Source: Carnegiea gigantea | Lineage: Eukaryota > Streptophyta > Magnoliopsida > Caryophyllales > Cactaceae | Direction of reading: 5' to 3' | NCBI GenBank assembly: GCA_029747015.1 | Contig: JAKOGI010000026.1 | Location: 1,405,817-1,469,816 of the forward strand | Length of the DNA stretch: 64,000 nucleotides | Shown here: positions 46,901 through 59,296 of the stretch, in pieces | How positions within the stretch are numbered: the stretch's first letter is position 1 | Layout: every line of letters begins with the position of its first letter | Program-made: the position numbers and the translations under genes | Notes under the pieces: model-generated | The model's database searches: none | The model's input: the letters and a program-made list of their open reading frames with translations, nothing else | What the model was told of the DNA's origin: nothing

Positions 46901-49900
46901 AATTTGATGTGTTCTCTATGGACCCACTTCAATTCTATAGTGTTGGGGTGTAAAGGGGCTAAGCTATGATTATCTTGGCAGAAATGGGACTCCTGTGGAG
47001 AAAACTTCTGTGGTCATAACACCATCATATGCTCTATTCATCGAGCCATGGTACTCATCTTCTCTGTGGTTTTGATCACACAGGAATATGATTTGGCTTG
47101 TGATAATATTTGAAAGTTTTTCATTTTAACTCCAAGTAATAACTAGAAGCCAATAAAAATGAGAACAAACAATGAGCTTCATGTGGTGCCCCACTTTATG
47201 ATAAACCCTGATCTATCATTCAGCTGAAAGAGGAAGCTATCTAATGAACACCACCTGTAGAAAACAATGGGCAGATTGGGTTGCTACGAGTTGAATTAGC
47301 ACTTTCTTGTGCCCCTTGGCAATACCCCAACCATAGAATAAATAGATCTTCTTAAAAAGATTGCCCACTTTATTAAATTAAATTGTTCACTTCAAGGCAT
47401 TGTTAGGATTTTATCTGTAAAATTTATCAAATAAAGATTTAACAGCAAGGACATACAAGAGTACACAAGGGCGAGGAAGAGTAACGCCACAGTTCCGGTT
47501 TGGATGATTCAAGAGTACTAAAGAGAGGTAGGTTGCTCCACTTTACGGCAGATATCAGAGCTCAGAACAATGAGAGCTAATGACATGTAGAGAGGTGTAA
47601 CGCTTATTCCCAATACTCCTCCCTATTCTTTAAAAACTCTCTACATGGTTAGAGGAGCAACCGAGCAAGTAGTGTAATCAAATCCGCTTTGCTTCTCTCT
47701 CAAACAAAACCTCAATATGCCAAACCAATCATGTACTCCTCCCATGTAGCCTTCTTTCCAAAGTTAACGTTTTATTGGAGTCACTCTTTTTTCCACTTGC
47801 ATCCTTTATGTTCCATATATTAGTCTTTTATTCACTTCTTTTGTGACAATGTGGCAAATAGTATAAAACTCCATCTATGTTTTGATATTTGCCAAATATT
47901 ATAAGTTGAATTTTTGCCTCTGAATTTTACAGTTTAATGCTAAGTTTGAATCGTATCACGTGCATATCAGTGTTTATAATTTTGTGTTCCAATATGTTTT
48001 TCTTTTCAATTTGTTGATGGCCAGTCAATCTCAAATAAAGGAACAGTCGCCTAGATCACTCTGCATGCCTTGCACATATGAGCTTTGTTACAACACAATG
48101 AATGGACATGTGTTTACCTTTTGCAACATTTGTGTCTCCAAAATTTTCCTTCCTTGAATTTCTCTTCCTTGCCACAGATTCATCCCACGAAGTGAATCCA
48201 CTTCCTGTGTAAGAGCTCCAGTTTGAATTCTCGCCATTTCTGTCATTGCCAGGCACTGAAGCAATTTTTAAGACATTCTCCTTTGACTTTGGCAGCCTCA
48301 GATTTAAATTCGAAATGTGGCTTATAGTGAATGTTCCAATCCCTCCAGGCAATACTTGCTCCAGTGCTGAAGGCCCTGGTGAAGGCTTCTCAAAATTTAT
48401 ATCAGCTGAATTATCTTCCTGCCGAGCATTCTTCTCCTCTACTTCTGATAGTTGGAGGAAATTATGAGTTTTAAGGAAACCTCCTGCTCAATTTAAAGTA
48501 GAAAAGATAGGGAACTCAGTTGTTGTCCCATTGATTAAGCGATACTCCATTATAAAATGATGGAATCAAGTTGATGAAAATGTAACTATAAACTGTAATT
48601 ACCCACTCGAACATTGAGCAACAGTTAAACTGAACAACTTCCTCCGGGGAATATTCATGGGGAAGTACACACAATGCTATACAAGACTCCTAAATTGCAG
48701 AGAAGACCCACGTAGGCAGGTTTTATGGAGGTTAGAGTTTGATACACACAGCTTTACCTCTAAATCGCACAGAAAATGAATCAAAACATCAAATATATTT
48801 TTGGCTCTAACAACGATATATGTAACAAAGATAAACAAGATCAGTACATCATGGAAGAGCTTTTGACAAAAGATGGTCTTGGTTTTTGATCCTCAATAGT
48901 GTTGGCAAGTCATTTTACATGTTGCGCATGAGTAGTCCAATCTTATAGAACCACCCATGGGAGATCCATTTATTGGATGGTTCGTTTGTTTCATGTATGT
49001 ACAATAAGAATAAGTAACTTCAAACAATAGAAACCCCTCAATATAGCTGGATTCAAGGCTTGGATCTAGATGTCATACGTGATCCTAGCAAGAAGAAAGC
49101 GCATGTTGGTATATGTTCATTTGGGGCGATCAGATCAGGTTCAGATGGGTCTGCCAATTATTCTCAAGAGAACATCAATACAACATAGTTTTAGATATCT
49201 CATCCTTGCACCTATTATTCATAAGTTGGAATTCTGAAGTCGGGAAGTTCTTTTGGGGCTACGTAATTCTAAATTTTGTATGACATTCAAGTTGCGATTC
49301 CTTATGGATGACTAGCAACTTCGCCAAACAAGTACATACTCACAGCGAAGTAGATTCAGTAATGCTTTTCATACATGTGCTTAGTTATAGAAGGATGAGG
49401 CCACTTAGAAAAGATGCAAAACCGTCCACCAAAATTATAAGCTATTCTCTGATACTCTCAAACTTCCAAACATCATATTCAAGGACAAAGAGCATGCGCT
49501 CCCGTGGCTACTTTTTGGATCGTTCTAAAGATCAACATACACACAGGACAAAGAGACAGAGAGACGGGGTTGGGGGGGGTACGCACTGTCGCACTGGGCC
49601 TGTGTACATAACATTTGTTAGGAAAAATATTAGAGCAACAACAATAGCGGAAGCGATAGGATGAGTTAGAGATTCAGAAATCAAGTGAATAACAGAAAAC
49701 AGAAATAAGAAGACAAGAGATTTAACGTGGAAAACCCAAATCGGGAAAAACCACGGACGGCGACGGCACACCGACAAATTTCACTATGAGCAGAGTAGTA
49801 CACCACAATCACTTCAGTGATTAAGAGCAGAATTACAATACTCTCAATTGTATTCTCTCACAAATAACCTCACTCTCTCAATGTGTTTTCTATACTGGAG

Positions 49901-51255
49901 TACTTTGAAACAAGGCCCTAGACCCCCTTTATATAGGGTTTGTGAGGTAGGGTTTCCCCTTGAAAACCCTAGCTGCCGCCTTCCAAAAACCGTCACCAAA
50001 GCGCAACCCTAGCCGCCACTTTAAGGCGGCAGAAAATTTCCCGTGGCACGGTCGTGCCAGGGCGGCACGGTCGTGCCGTGCCATGTGGCACGACCGTGCC
50101 ACATGGCACGGGCACACCGTGTCACTTCTCTGTCTGCTCTGTTCTTCGGTCTTCTGTGTCGCGGCACGCCCGTACCCATGCAGCATGGTCACCCCGTGCC
50201 TAAACCCGAGATTTTGGGCCATAAAACCCAACAACATTGGTCAGTGTCCTGCTCCTCATTGGGTCCCACATTCACACCAAAGTGTCTGAGTTGCAGTGGC
50301 TAACGTGTGTCCCTTTTAGGGACTTGTACGGGCCCCCTCCTTGATTTGAGACAATGGCCCAAATCCACCAACTTGATTTGGGCTCAGGCACTGTATCCAC
50401 AATTTCACCAACAAAACCATGGTTATGTGTCCTGTGAGGTTGGAGTTGTCTTAGACCGTGTAGAGTGTATTTTAGTCAATCCGAAAATAGAGATTTTAGC
50501 GGACAGGTTACAGTCTTAGAGGTAGCTCATCAAAAAGATGAATGACACACAAACACCCTAACACCGTAAATTATACCGTTATCCTAGGTGTTTGGTGCAA
50601 ATTGATCTTCAGACGAAGAATCTTCAAACCCTCAGATCCCATGGTCACATTTTAATCTCTTCCATATTGACTTTCATTAGTTAGCCTTCCCCGGGGGGGG
50701 GTTGACTACAATTTTCTACCAAATACTGAAATTTTATTTTTATCATATGTACAAACTTGAAAGTAGACTTGCAAATGTTTAGGCGATTAAGAAATGCTCT
50801 AGTAATTAGGAACATCATCTCCAGACAAGTTTTAGAACTCGATTTTGGTTCAGCTAATCATTGCGACAAAAGTAGTACTAATATTTTTTTTCTTAAACCC
50901 ATATGCATAAAAGAACATCACAACACAACCCACAAAAACGTGAAATCAAATGGAAAAGCAAAAAATTATTTCTTCAAAAAGGACAGAAGAAAAATTACCG
51001 TGCGTAGGCCTTGTCTCTTGCAATTGTACAGATGAGTGAGAGCAGAGAGAAAGAAAGTCATGCGTCGCATTCCTACCTGTACTTTCGGATAAACAAAATT
51101 ACAGAGGCAAAACAGAGCGGGAAAAAAAAAGGAAAAAGAATGAATTCATCAAACACGATGCCAAATTTATTTATTTTATTTTCTTTCGCTTTCTTTTTTG
51201 GACTGGAAGTATTACCTTGCGCAGTTTGGAAGGCACGGGATTGAGAGAGCTCCAT
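43912..51255 (-). CDS. BIM1: BIM1-like bHLH transcription factor gene, shortened form
   Basis: Seven coding exons on the minus strand keep phase throughout: 51255-51216, 48483-48118, 46568-46460, 45780-45711, 45628-45533, 45432-44975, 44074-43912 (1302 nt, 433 residues). The start [13 protein letters not shown] and then [11 protein letters not shown] match the BIM1 N-terminus. [15 protein letters not shown] and [14 protein letters not shown] follow. The bHLH basic region is [17 protein letters not shown], helix 1 to loop is [20 protein letters not shown], and helix 2 is [19 protein letters not shown]. The end is [11 protein letters not shown] plus [19 protein letters not shown] proteins bind E-boxes and partner BES1 in brassinosteroid signalling in the nucleus. 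Missing compared with BIM1: an N-terminal THDFLS-type stretch and the acidic central exon. One intron is GC-AG (donor 46459). The intron 45710-45629 starts AT. It may be a diverged paralog or an early pseudogene. Confidence 0.8.
49616..50233 (-). mobile_element. Solo LTR (Copia type) in the first coding intron of the BIM1-like gene
   Basis: 618 bp bounded by TGTTAGG and CCAACA with a perfect 5-bp duplication ACATT (49611-49615 and 50234-50238). No internal element sequence is present. On the minus strand it has a TATA box (about 49928-49942, CCCTATATAAAGGGG) followed by CGGTTTTTCCCG and GGGTTTTCCACG, the U5 signature of many plant Copia LTRs. Solo LTRs arise by recombination between the two LTRs of an element. 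Confidence 0.88.
50041..50125. repeat. GC-rich palindromic array inside the solo LTR
   Basis: GGCACGGTCGTGCC occurs at 50045-50058 and 50064-50077. Its reverse complement GGCACGACCGTGCC is at 50087-50100. Further GTGCC/GGCAC words lie around them. The stretch could form stable hairpins and stands out from the AT-rich surroundings. Confidence 0.8.
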
Positions 51256-51519
51256 CAGCAACCGAATTTTCAATTGAATTACCCTTTTTTATTTTTCTTT
51301 TCAGTTATAGAATTTCGGAGCAAGAAAAATTCTGCTCAAGCCGCGGTTTCGAAACGTTTTGATTTGAATCGAGATGTTCTTCAGATCGAACTCACAAACA
51401 CGACAGTGTAATTCTGCATGAAGAGAGAAGAAGTTGAAAAGATCGGAATGCACATTCACTTTCTGCCTCCTAAAACCAGTACTTCAGAGAAAATTCCAGT
51501 TCTGCAATTCGGAAAACTT

Positions 51520-51930
51520 GAATTATGCATCTACAGAGTGTACAACTACCGAATTATGCAAAATTTCAACGAAAAAAGCAGAAATCTATCTCATAGAACT
51601 AAAATTATGCATCTATGGTGCATAAGTAGACAGAATTATGCGACATTCAGAGGAATTGAATCGAATTACGCATTTGCAGAGTGTGCAAAAGCAGAATTTG
51701 CAAAATCAAGATGAAAAAAAAGAAAACCAAATTATGCATTTGCAGAGTACAAAAGCAGATTTGGCAAAATTCAGATAAAAAGTTAGAAATCTACCTGACA
51801 AGATTCGAATTATGCATCTATGGTGCATAAATCGAACAACTACGCGAAATTCAGATGACTAGAACCGAATTATGCATTTACAAAGTGCATAAAAGCAGAA
51901 TTTTATAAAACTAGGCTGAAAAAAGAAGAA
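51520..51930. repeat. Degenerate tandem repeat built on AATTATGCAT in the BIM1-like leader
   Basis: About six to eight units of variable length (roughly 60-110 bp) start with GAATTATGCAT and continue with CAGAGTGCAAAAGCAGAATTT and AAATTCAGA-type words. Starts are near 51525, 51550, 51603, 51665, 51730, 51808 and 51870. The block probably lies in a 5' UTR intron, with a possible donor at about 52001 and acceptor at about 51410 on the minus strand. Confidence 0.6.
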
Positions 51931-52220
51931 ATCTAGCAAAATTCAATAGAATTTCACGATTCATAGATGAGATCTAGAAGGAAAATCAGACGAAAAGTTT
52001 ACCTCTCAACTGAATTCCCGATCAAAGAGCATAATTCAGCTAAATTACTCAAAAAAATTCAATACAGCGTTGAACTGAGAAGACTGCTAGGATGTCAGAG
52101 AAAATGCACGCACAAAAGAAAACGGGAAAAAAAGGAAAAATCGTCGACCAAAAAAAGAGGGAAAATTTCAATACCCGCTGTTTCCCTCTCTCCAAAATTC
52201 TCCCCCTACAGCAGAGCGGA

Positions 52221-52235
52221 GATCTTTTATACAGT
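52221..52235 (-). promoter_or_regulatory. Candidate TATA box for the BIM1-like gene
   Basis: The minus strand reads GTATAAAAGATC. It is about 30 bases upstream of a purine-rich leader (GGAGAATTTTGGAGAGAGGG) and about 970 bases upstream of the ATG at 51255. The distance fits a leader with an intron. Assignment is by position only. Confidence 0.45.
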
Positions 52236-52354
52236 GCCGCACTGGCGCTCGTTCTCATCTACCCCACTCTGGTATGTGGCTAAACGGCGTACGCTAAAAA
52301 CGCCGTTGCTGTGGCTGGTCAACGGCGTTTGTTCTTTTTTCTAGTACATCCGCC

Positions 52355-52390
<36 letters not shown>
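52355..52390. repeat. AAT microsatellite, 12 units
   Basis: A perfect run of AAT from 52355 to 52390. Confidence 0.95.
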
Positions 52391-52391
<1 letters not shown>

Positions 52392-52429
52392 GATTATGTA
52401 CTTAGATAAAAAGTGCTTAGTCAATGATC

Positions 52430-52745
52430 ATTTAACATGAATTTTCTTATGAAAAATGATTATGTACTCCCATTTTACAGATATAGGTAAATGTTATTTT
52501 TATTTCCCTAACTTCGAATTATTGTACAACCTTTCTAAATTTAAATATTATTTTCATATAATCTTATTTTAAATTAAAAATATATGGATGGTCAAATAAT
52601 AATAATTGTTTATATAAAAAACCACCCAATGTGAGAGCTGTTAAACAATAATTTCAAAAATTAAGGGATAAAGATAACATTTACGAAGTTACCTATATGT
52701 TGAGGGGTATACAAAAATACTTCATTTCTCATTTTAAATTAAAAA
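52430..52745. mobile_element. MITE-like inverted repeat
   Basis: The left arm (about 52475-52535, ATATAGGTAAATGTTATTTTT) faces its reverse complement in the right arm (about 52660-52735, AAAGATAACATTTACG, then GTTACCTATAT). The right half occurs again at 55704-55845 in direct orientation. It is AT-rich and non-coding. Confidence 0.55.
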
Positions 52746-54154
52746 TATACATATGGTTAAATAATAGGAAAATTTATTTAATAGTATTGTTTCAATTAAC
52801 ACTTTTCAGTTTGTGACGTTTCTTACTTACAAATGTTATTCTTGTCTCTTGGCGGGCTCCGCCTGTAGAAAAAGTGGAGGAGTAATGGACTAATTTGCCC
52901 TTGAATGAATGAACTAGTGGAGGCGAGCTAGTTCTCCTCCTTTATTATTCCCTTTCTCTCTCCTCCCTGACTCTTTAGTCTTGAATAATTATCTATTTCT
53001 TCTCATTGTAAAAAAAATTATTAATTCAATATTTTCTTATTTAAAGTAGATTGTATTATAAAGATTTCTCATGTAAATAGAAAAATTAAATATTTAAAAT
53101 ATAGAGTAACATTATTTAAAGAATTTTAGTCATGTTATTCTTTTCTCTTCTTATAAATAAACTCACTTTTTTCTATTAAAAAAATATTAAATTTTGTTAT
53201 ATAACTTTAGATAAAAATCTCTTATTTTAAATAATTATAATGTTAAAATGTACTATAAAACTCAAATCCCAAATCACAACGCATACAAGCAAACCCCTAA
53301 ATCCAATACCTCACCGATAGACCCCAATCCTAAACCCTAAACTATGATTCTAAATAGCAAACATTTGGGAACCCTAATTGACTATTTAATTTTTAAAGAA
53401 TCATAATGTCAAAATACACTCTAATCCTGGGATATTGAGGTCATTTTGTTAGACTAATGAGAAACTTCAGCGTACCCTCCTTCCTATTTATCAATAACTG
53501 TGGTTATTGACCTCAATTTTGGGATGTTGACACCGTACCCTGGGATTGACGAATGGATAACCCGGGATAGTGAGCAGGTTATGTCGGGATATGAATATAA
53601 GCGACAAACTGTAGTCATCATAAAAGCAAATGAGTATTGGGGTTTCCTCCTCCCACGTCACCTATATCGTATGTGACAAATGCATCCGACATGAGCACCT
53701 TCTAAGGTGTACTTAGTGAGGAATTTTTGTTTATTCAATCCAAGCCACTTCGTAGGGCCTTGCAATGTAGCTTAGTTTCCTGTGTTTCTTATATAAATTA
53801 CCTAGGTTAGTGACATTGGGGGTTGGGGAAATTGTCACCTGCTTAAAGTTGGTGACTGTGTATTCTGGGGGTTGACTTGGACAACATATCCTGAACTAGC
53901 CGTATGGAGATTTTGGGTTAGTCAGCTGTGTATCTCGGGATATCGACATGGGGACCCTGTAATGATGTGAACACTGCATTTATAACCTGCCTTAGAAACG
54001 TACAATATACCATGCTACGTAAATGGAAAGGGAGGTGGGGCAATAATTAGTAGGCATACATCCCTGCATTGTCCATTGCCCAATGCAGAACAACAGCTGT
54101 GAAATAGGATAAGTTATAGCGCTTTTATCGGTGTAGTACACTTCAGAGGGTACT
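52746..54154. other. Non-coding DNA, AT-rich then satellite-like
   Basis: No gene is seen. The first 700 bases are AT-rich. Near 53300-53350 there is a short run of telomere-like words (CCTAAATCC, CCTAAACCCTAAAC). From about 53480 the words GGGATATTGAC, CCGGGATAGTGAG and GGGTTAGTGAC become frequent, leading into the minisatellite. Confidence 0.4.
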
Positions 54155-54560
54155 GGGCAGGGATACTGAATTGGTGTACGTCAATGATCCTGTTATTGTC
54201 ACATCCATAATTCGGGTTAGTGTCCTTTGTTTGCTGGGGTATTGATTTGATGCACCTCAATGATCCTGTTATTATTAATCCCACAACTCGAGTTAGTCTA
54301 TGTTATTATCTGGATTACTGACATGTTAGACGTATATGGTGCACAGGTAGATATATCCACAACCCGGGTTACTGACCATTATTGTGTGGGATGCTGATGT
54401 GGTTCACGACAATTATCCCGTTATTTTGATATCCACATCATGGGCTAGTGAAGTTTATTAAGTGGGATACTGACATGTTGTAGTATCCCACAGCTGAAAT
54501 TTATACACACCTGGGGTTAGTGACTAGCGTTGGTTGACCTCTTTTGGGGGTACTACTCAT
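54155..54560. repeat. Degenerate minisatellite, unit about 75-85 bp
   Basis: About five units share the pattern GGGATACTGA, GTGCACCTCAATGATCC, TGTTATT, ATCCACAACTCGGGTTAGTG. The clearest pair starts at about 54159 and 54235. Weaker units extend on both sides (53480-54150 and 54830-55000). Confidence 0.6.
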
Positions 54561-55985
54561 ATTACACCTCTATCACACTGGTTAGAAAATATTCTGGGAT
54601 ATTTATTTGTTGCATCGAAATGCTCTTGAATCAGGATTAACCCTTACAATAGTTGCACACATACAGGGCAATAGCTTATAATGGTCCTCCGGTCTTCCAT
54701 TGCTAGCAACCGCACATACTCATGGGCCCTCCAACACTACACCTGTCTGCATCAATTACAAGCATTCTACACATCCATTAGTAGAGACCATCACGCCAAA
54801 CATGTTCATCCACACCTTCTCAAGCGGTTAACTCGAGTTAGTCAATACGTATTATCGGGTTAACCACTCTTACTTACTGGATTATTCATTACGCATTTAT
54901 GGATTAACCACTTTTCCCATAAAAAACCGTAACTACTCATACTGTAATTGTTATCCCGGATTATTCAACAGACATATCCGGCATGACCAGCATACAGGAG
55001 CACATGCCTACCAAACAAGTACTGTCCGATCACATGCATCACACATTCAGAACTACAAGCACACAATAATTGCATATATCAATTTAATCCAAGCTCTAAC
55101 TACCCACAGGTATACCCCATCTCCCCCATCTCTCCAACCTCAACACCCAACCCCTAACCCAGTAAGCAACAGTACCCTCTCCCCTAAATTTTCACCTCCC
55201 CAATTCGAAACTGAAATTGACACACACGTTAACACAATTAATTAACTTAGTTACATGTATACAATGTACATAGGAAGTCTTCCACAGCTCACCACCCACA
55301 CAACATGCACAGTGTTCAATGCCCTTAACCCCTTCACTCTCTTTCGATCCTTGACAAAAATGGCATCTTTCATATACCAACACAAGCTCCCTTTCTTACC
55401 TTCCGTTTACAGCTCACCCACACCCACCTTTTCCTCTGCCATTATCGAGTTGTATAAGCTCCAAATCTGGGTGAATCTCCTTTGTGGGAGTCTTCTTTCG
55501 CAAGCTATCAAATCCTAACTCTTTCTTCACCTGACTTTTCCCCCCATTTTGTAAAGAGTTCATTAAGGGCACTTAAGTCTTTATAGGTAGACAAGTAATG
55601 ACAGCCTCAAAAGTTGTTCCGGACGAAAATAACACCTCTAAGCAAGAAAATTTTCAAACTGAAAAGTGTTAATTTGAAGAATGGTATTTGGTAAATTTCC
55701 CTAAATAATAATAATTTTCTTATATAAAAAACCACCCCAATATGAGAGATGTTAAATAAAAATTTTAAAAAATTAAGGGATAAAGATAACATTTACGAAG
55801 TTACCTATATGCTGGGGTATACAAAAATTCTTCATTTTCTTGTCCTCTTATTAATAATTCATAAGTGATATAGAATACCACCTGTTTCATTACTAGCTGA
55901 GTTGTTAGTTATATCACACAATTTCCATATGTGACGGTATTATATATTTCTATGAAGAGCGTTTAGTAAGTTAGGTTGTTTTGTT
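54561..55985. other. Non-coding DNA with a second MITE half-copy
   Basis: No credible gene is seen. Scattered satellite words occur near 54830-54990. The stretch 55704-55845 repeats the right half of the MITE at 52596-52735. Short frames such as 55255-55518 have no recognisable domain. Confidence 0.4.
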
Positions 55986-55989
55986 CCAT

Positions 55990-57015
55990 AGAAGTACATG
56001 TACACCCAAATGTATAATATCTATACTATACTAACAACAATCTTTAGAAATCTTAAAATACTATCACGGAAATGATCTGCGGGATTTGTTGCAATCTCAG
56101 CCTTAAAAATTATTTATCCGTTAAATCTGATGGCATGTTCTTTTTGGACTTATCATAAGTACTTATCATTATCATTCGGTAACTTTCAATACAATTCAAC
56201 ATAATTTAGCATAATTCAGCACTGTTAATTAAGTACTTATTGAAATACATAGTTATATTTTCTTCAATCCTTTAGCGTGTTTCAACATATTTCAGTAATA
56301 AGCACTAATATTTATTTCTTATAAGTCCCCAAAAAATGACCTAAACCGTTGATTTTAAGTTAAGATACCCCTCTATTTTTATTATTAAAAATCCTCCATA
56401 ACTTCGGTTATATGTAATAAAGGATAGATGATAATCATAACTTGTATTGTGATCTCAGCTCTTTTTGTGGCTTACTAACAATCAGGGAAAAAAAAAAAAG
56501 ATGGATGATAATCCCATAAAATTATATGTATACCCATAATTTCGGTTATGAGTCATTTTCTTCTACAAAACCATGAGTACATCCATATACATAACATCTA
56601 TTCTATACTGATAAACAATCTTAACATGTTGCTACTGGAGTAATTTGAGTGATTTGGTGCAATCTCAGCCGTAAAAGTTATTTATTCATTAAATCAATCT
56701 AAACCATCAATTTTAAATTTTAAATTTCTCTTTATTTTTTATCTAAAAAAATCCACCACAATTTCGGTTATATGTGACCAAAGATAGATGATAAATCTAT
56801 TATTTCAAAAAAAAATCATGCAATTATATTGATTCAATAAATCTAAGTCGTACGTTTTAAAGTTTAAAAAAAAACCTACCTTATCCAAGTAAAATTTTCC
56901 TTTATTTTTATTTTTAAGAAAAAAAACCCCATAATTTCGGTCATATGTGATAAAAGATAAATATAAATATTTTATTATCTAAAAAAATAAAAACCAGAGA
57001 GTTATATTCATTCAT
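55990..57015. repeat. AT-rich degenerate direct repeats, unit about 570 bp with inner copies
   Basis: The segment starting at about 55988 (GTACATGTACACCCAAATG, then CAATCTCAGCCTTAAAA) recurs at about 56572 (GAGTACATCCATATACATAAC, then CAATCTCAGCCGTAAAA). Inside, AATTTCGGTTATATGTGA and GATAGATGATAAT words occur four to five times (about 56400, 56540, 56760 and 56933). Confidence 0.6.
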
Positions 57016-57419
57016 TAAACCTAAGATATATTATAGGATTGTAATATTTGTTCATTAAATCTAAGATAGTGTAGAGCATGCTGATCAGCTGATAATACTT
57101 GCCTCACACTTATAGATTTTCAAGCAAGTCAGCGGAAAACACCAACTCGTGGATACCCAGTGGTGATTCTGAAAACCCTAATTTGCAATGCATAGTGAGA
57201 GAACACGTCATTGAGGGTGTGAGTTAGAGACTTAAGCGTAGAGACGATCACGAAGAGGAGAGAAGGCGTAAAACACCTACTTGGTTGTTGGATTCCGACC
57301 AGCCGTCGGCGCATTCTCTGAGGACAATCGCGGGAAGGAGATGGGGCTCCTGGATGGGTATGACGACTGCAAGGATGCTGGATTGCCAAAAGGAGAGGGT
57401 AGCTTTGAGACCAAATTAA

Positions 57420-57670
57420 AACATTGAATACTGTTTGACACCGACTTTAGAAACTAACTTTGATTTTGGTTTCAACGCCCAACCGGGGTTTGGATTTTGT
57501 CTCTAAAATCGTCTTCCTTTAAGTCCAAAATTTTTAGTTACAAAATTCGGTCTCCCTTAGAGTCTGATGCTTATTTCGGTCGCTAAAAATAGTTTTAAGT
57601 AAAGACGGCCCAAGTCCGTCTCTAAATTCGGTCTTCAAACTAAATTGGAGAGTACTTTTACTTTTGGTCT
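57420..57670. mobile_element. CACTA-type subterminal repeat fragment
   Basis: Repeated TCTCTAAAATCGTC, AATTCGGTCTCCC and GTCCGTCTCTAAATTCGG words resemble the subterminal arrays of plant CACTA elements. No CACTA terminus or transposase is visible near it. The frame at 57129-57389 (minus) next to it is not recognisable. Confidence 0.4.
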
Positions 57671-59296
57671 AGGCGGATTCTTGTGGTGATATATAATTTG
57701 TATATTAATAGATAGGAGCTCTTAATTTGCATATTAGTAGATACGAATTAGAGTAGATTATAGTGATGAGGTCATATGTCCACACGTGAGTTAATTAAGT
57801 GAGAAATTGTATTATGGATATAAATTTTCTTACATGTCCCTGATCAGAAAGTTTATTGGTGCTTTGATGTTTTGATACAAAGCTAGTTACATTCGTTTTA
57901 TCCATTCCAACAGTTCAAATTGAATTGTCAAGCCAGTGTTTTCATTTAACTATCAAAATTTAAAAGGTTATTATTAAATATATGAATTTTTACAATCTAT
58001 CTAAATTGACGTTTAACATATCCTGTTGCAAATGTTATATTTGGTTGAATGTAACGCAATGCAATCAACCTTATAATGTAATTATAATTATATAGTTTAT
58101 GATAATCATAATTACAAGATAATTATTATTTGCAATGCTTTCTTACAACCAAATAAGAAAATGAAAATACAATTACAAACTTATTTGAATTACAAAGTTA
58201 TTTATATCCAAGCAAATATCATCTTAGGCGAAAAAAGTAGGTTGCTTAAAATCTCTTTGGATGGTTCCATTAGCTTATCTATGAAGTTCCTTATGATGCA
58301 GCAAATAAAATTGGAAAATACCAACGAAAAAAAGGACGCAATGTTAGAAAACTAATGTAAAAGTCATCCTTTAGTCATAAGAGCACCTATATCTTATAAC
58401 TTTGAAATTTTTAATATAAGTTCCTAGCCGAACTCTGAAGGTAATGTTGTATGTAAATATACATGTGTAATTTGGAAGCAAGGGGTTAGGGCATAGCAAT
58501 ATGATATGCATTGAGAAGAGTTGTGTGTTAATCTGAACTAACTACTTAATGTTGGCTCAAATCATCTTGACTGGTTATGATAGGGAGGACAGGGAAGAAA
58601 AGGCAAGTCAATAAGTAACAATTCTTTTAATGTGTGGGGAGAGAGGGGGGGGGGGGTTTACATGGAAAGGGAGAAGTGGGTAGGAAAGAGGGGATTTTCA
58701 AAAGGAGACTTGTATATTTTAGAGTGTTGGTCAGTTAATATATATTGCACATATTGTTGCCTATATAGGTATTTGACATTAAACTAATAAAATTTCAATA
58801 TGATTGTATAATTAATGTGTAGCAATAAAAAAAATAATTTATCTTTTTTTAATTATATATGGACCTAAAATAAGTAACTATAAATCTCTAATCATCAGTG
58901 TTATGTTTACTTGGATATGTTCAACATACATATACATGTGCGTGTGGTAGTTTATTTGAGTAAGCTTTGTATACGACAATTTTGCCAAAGAGATATTATA
59001 AGATGGATATTTTCAGGGTGACTTTTAATAGTTTTAGGATACCTAATTGTTTATGTAAGGTGTCAGCTAATACAGTGACTTTTAAATGAATTATTAGTCA
59101 CCTATAAACTAAACAAATAAAATAAAATGAGTTATTAATTACCCCAAATTTCTAACAAAAATTATCTCTTAAAACCCGCCTCACCATAATATTTCTATGT
59201 AACAGTCGTCTGGTTAAAAATCTATGTTTTTATCTTAAATGTACATATGCAAAGCAAAACTAAAAGCATAATTGTCAGTATCATACTTAGTGGACA
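57671..59296. other. AT-rich spacer, no gene seen
   Basis: Contains MITE copy B (58020-58235) and a G-run of about 15 at 58642-58660. Otherwise no coding or structural signal is seen. Confidence 0.5.
58020..58235. mobile_element. MITE copy B, inverted relative of the copy at 18530
   Basis: The ends are ATATTTGGTTGAATGTAACG on the left and, in reverse complement, ATATTTGCTTGGATATAAAT on the right. The interior words AATACAATTACAAACTTATT mirror copy A. Confidence 0.6.

Noticed and set aside
51967..52344. 125-codon Lys/Arg-rich plus-strand ORF
   Set aside because: It lies opposite the promoter and leader of the BIM1-like gene, and the composition follows the A-rich strand.
54155..54560. CRISPR-like repeat-spacer array
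   Set aside because: The units are degenerate, contiguous and of plant satellite type, without identical repeats and unique spacers; the genome is eukaryotic.
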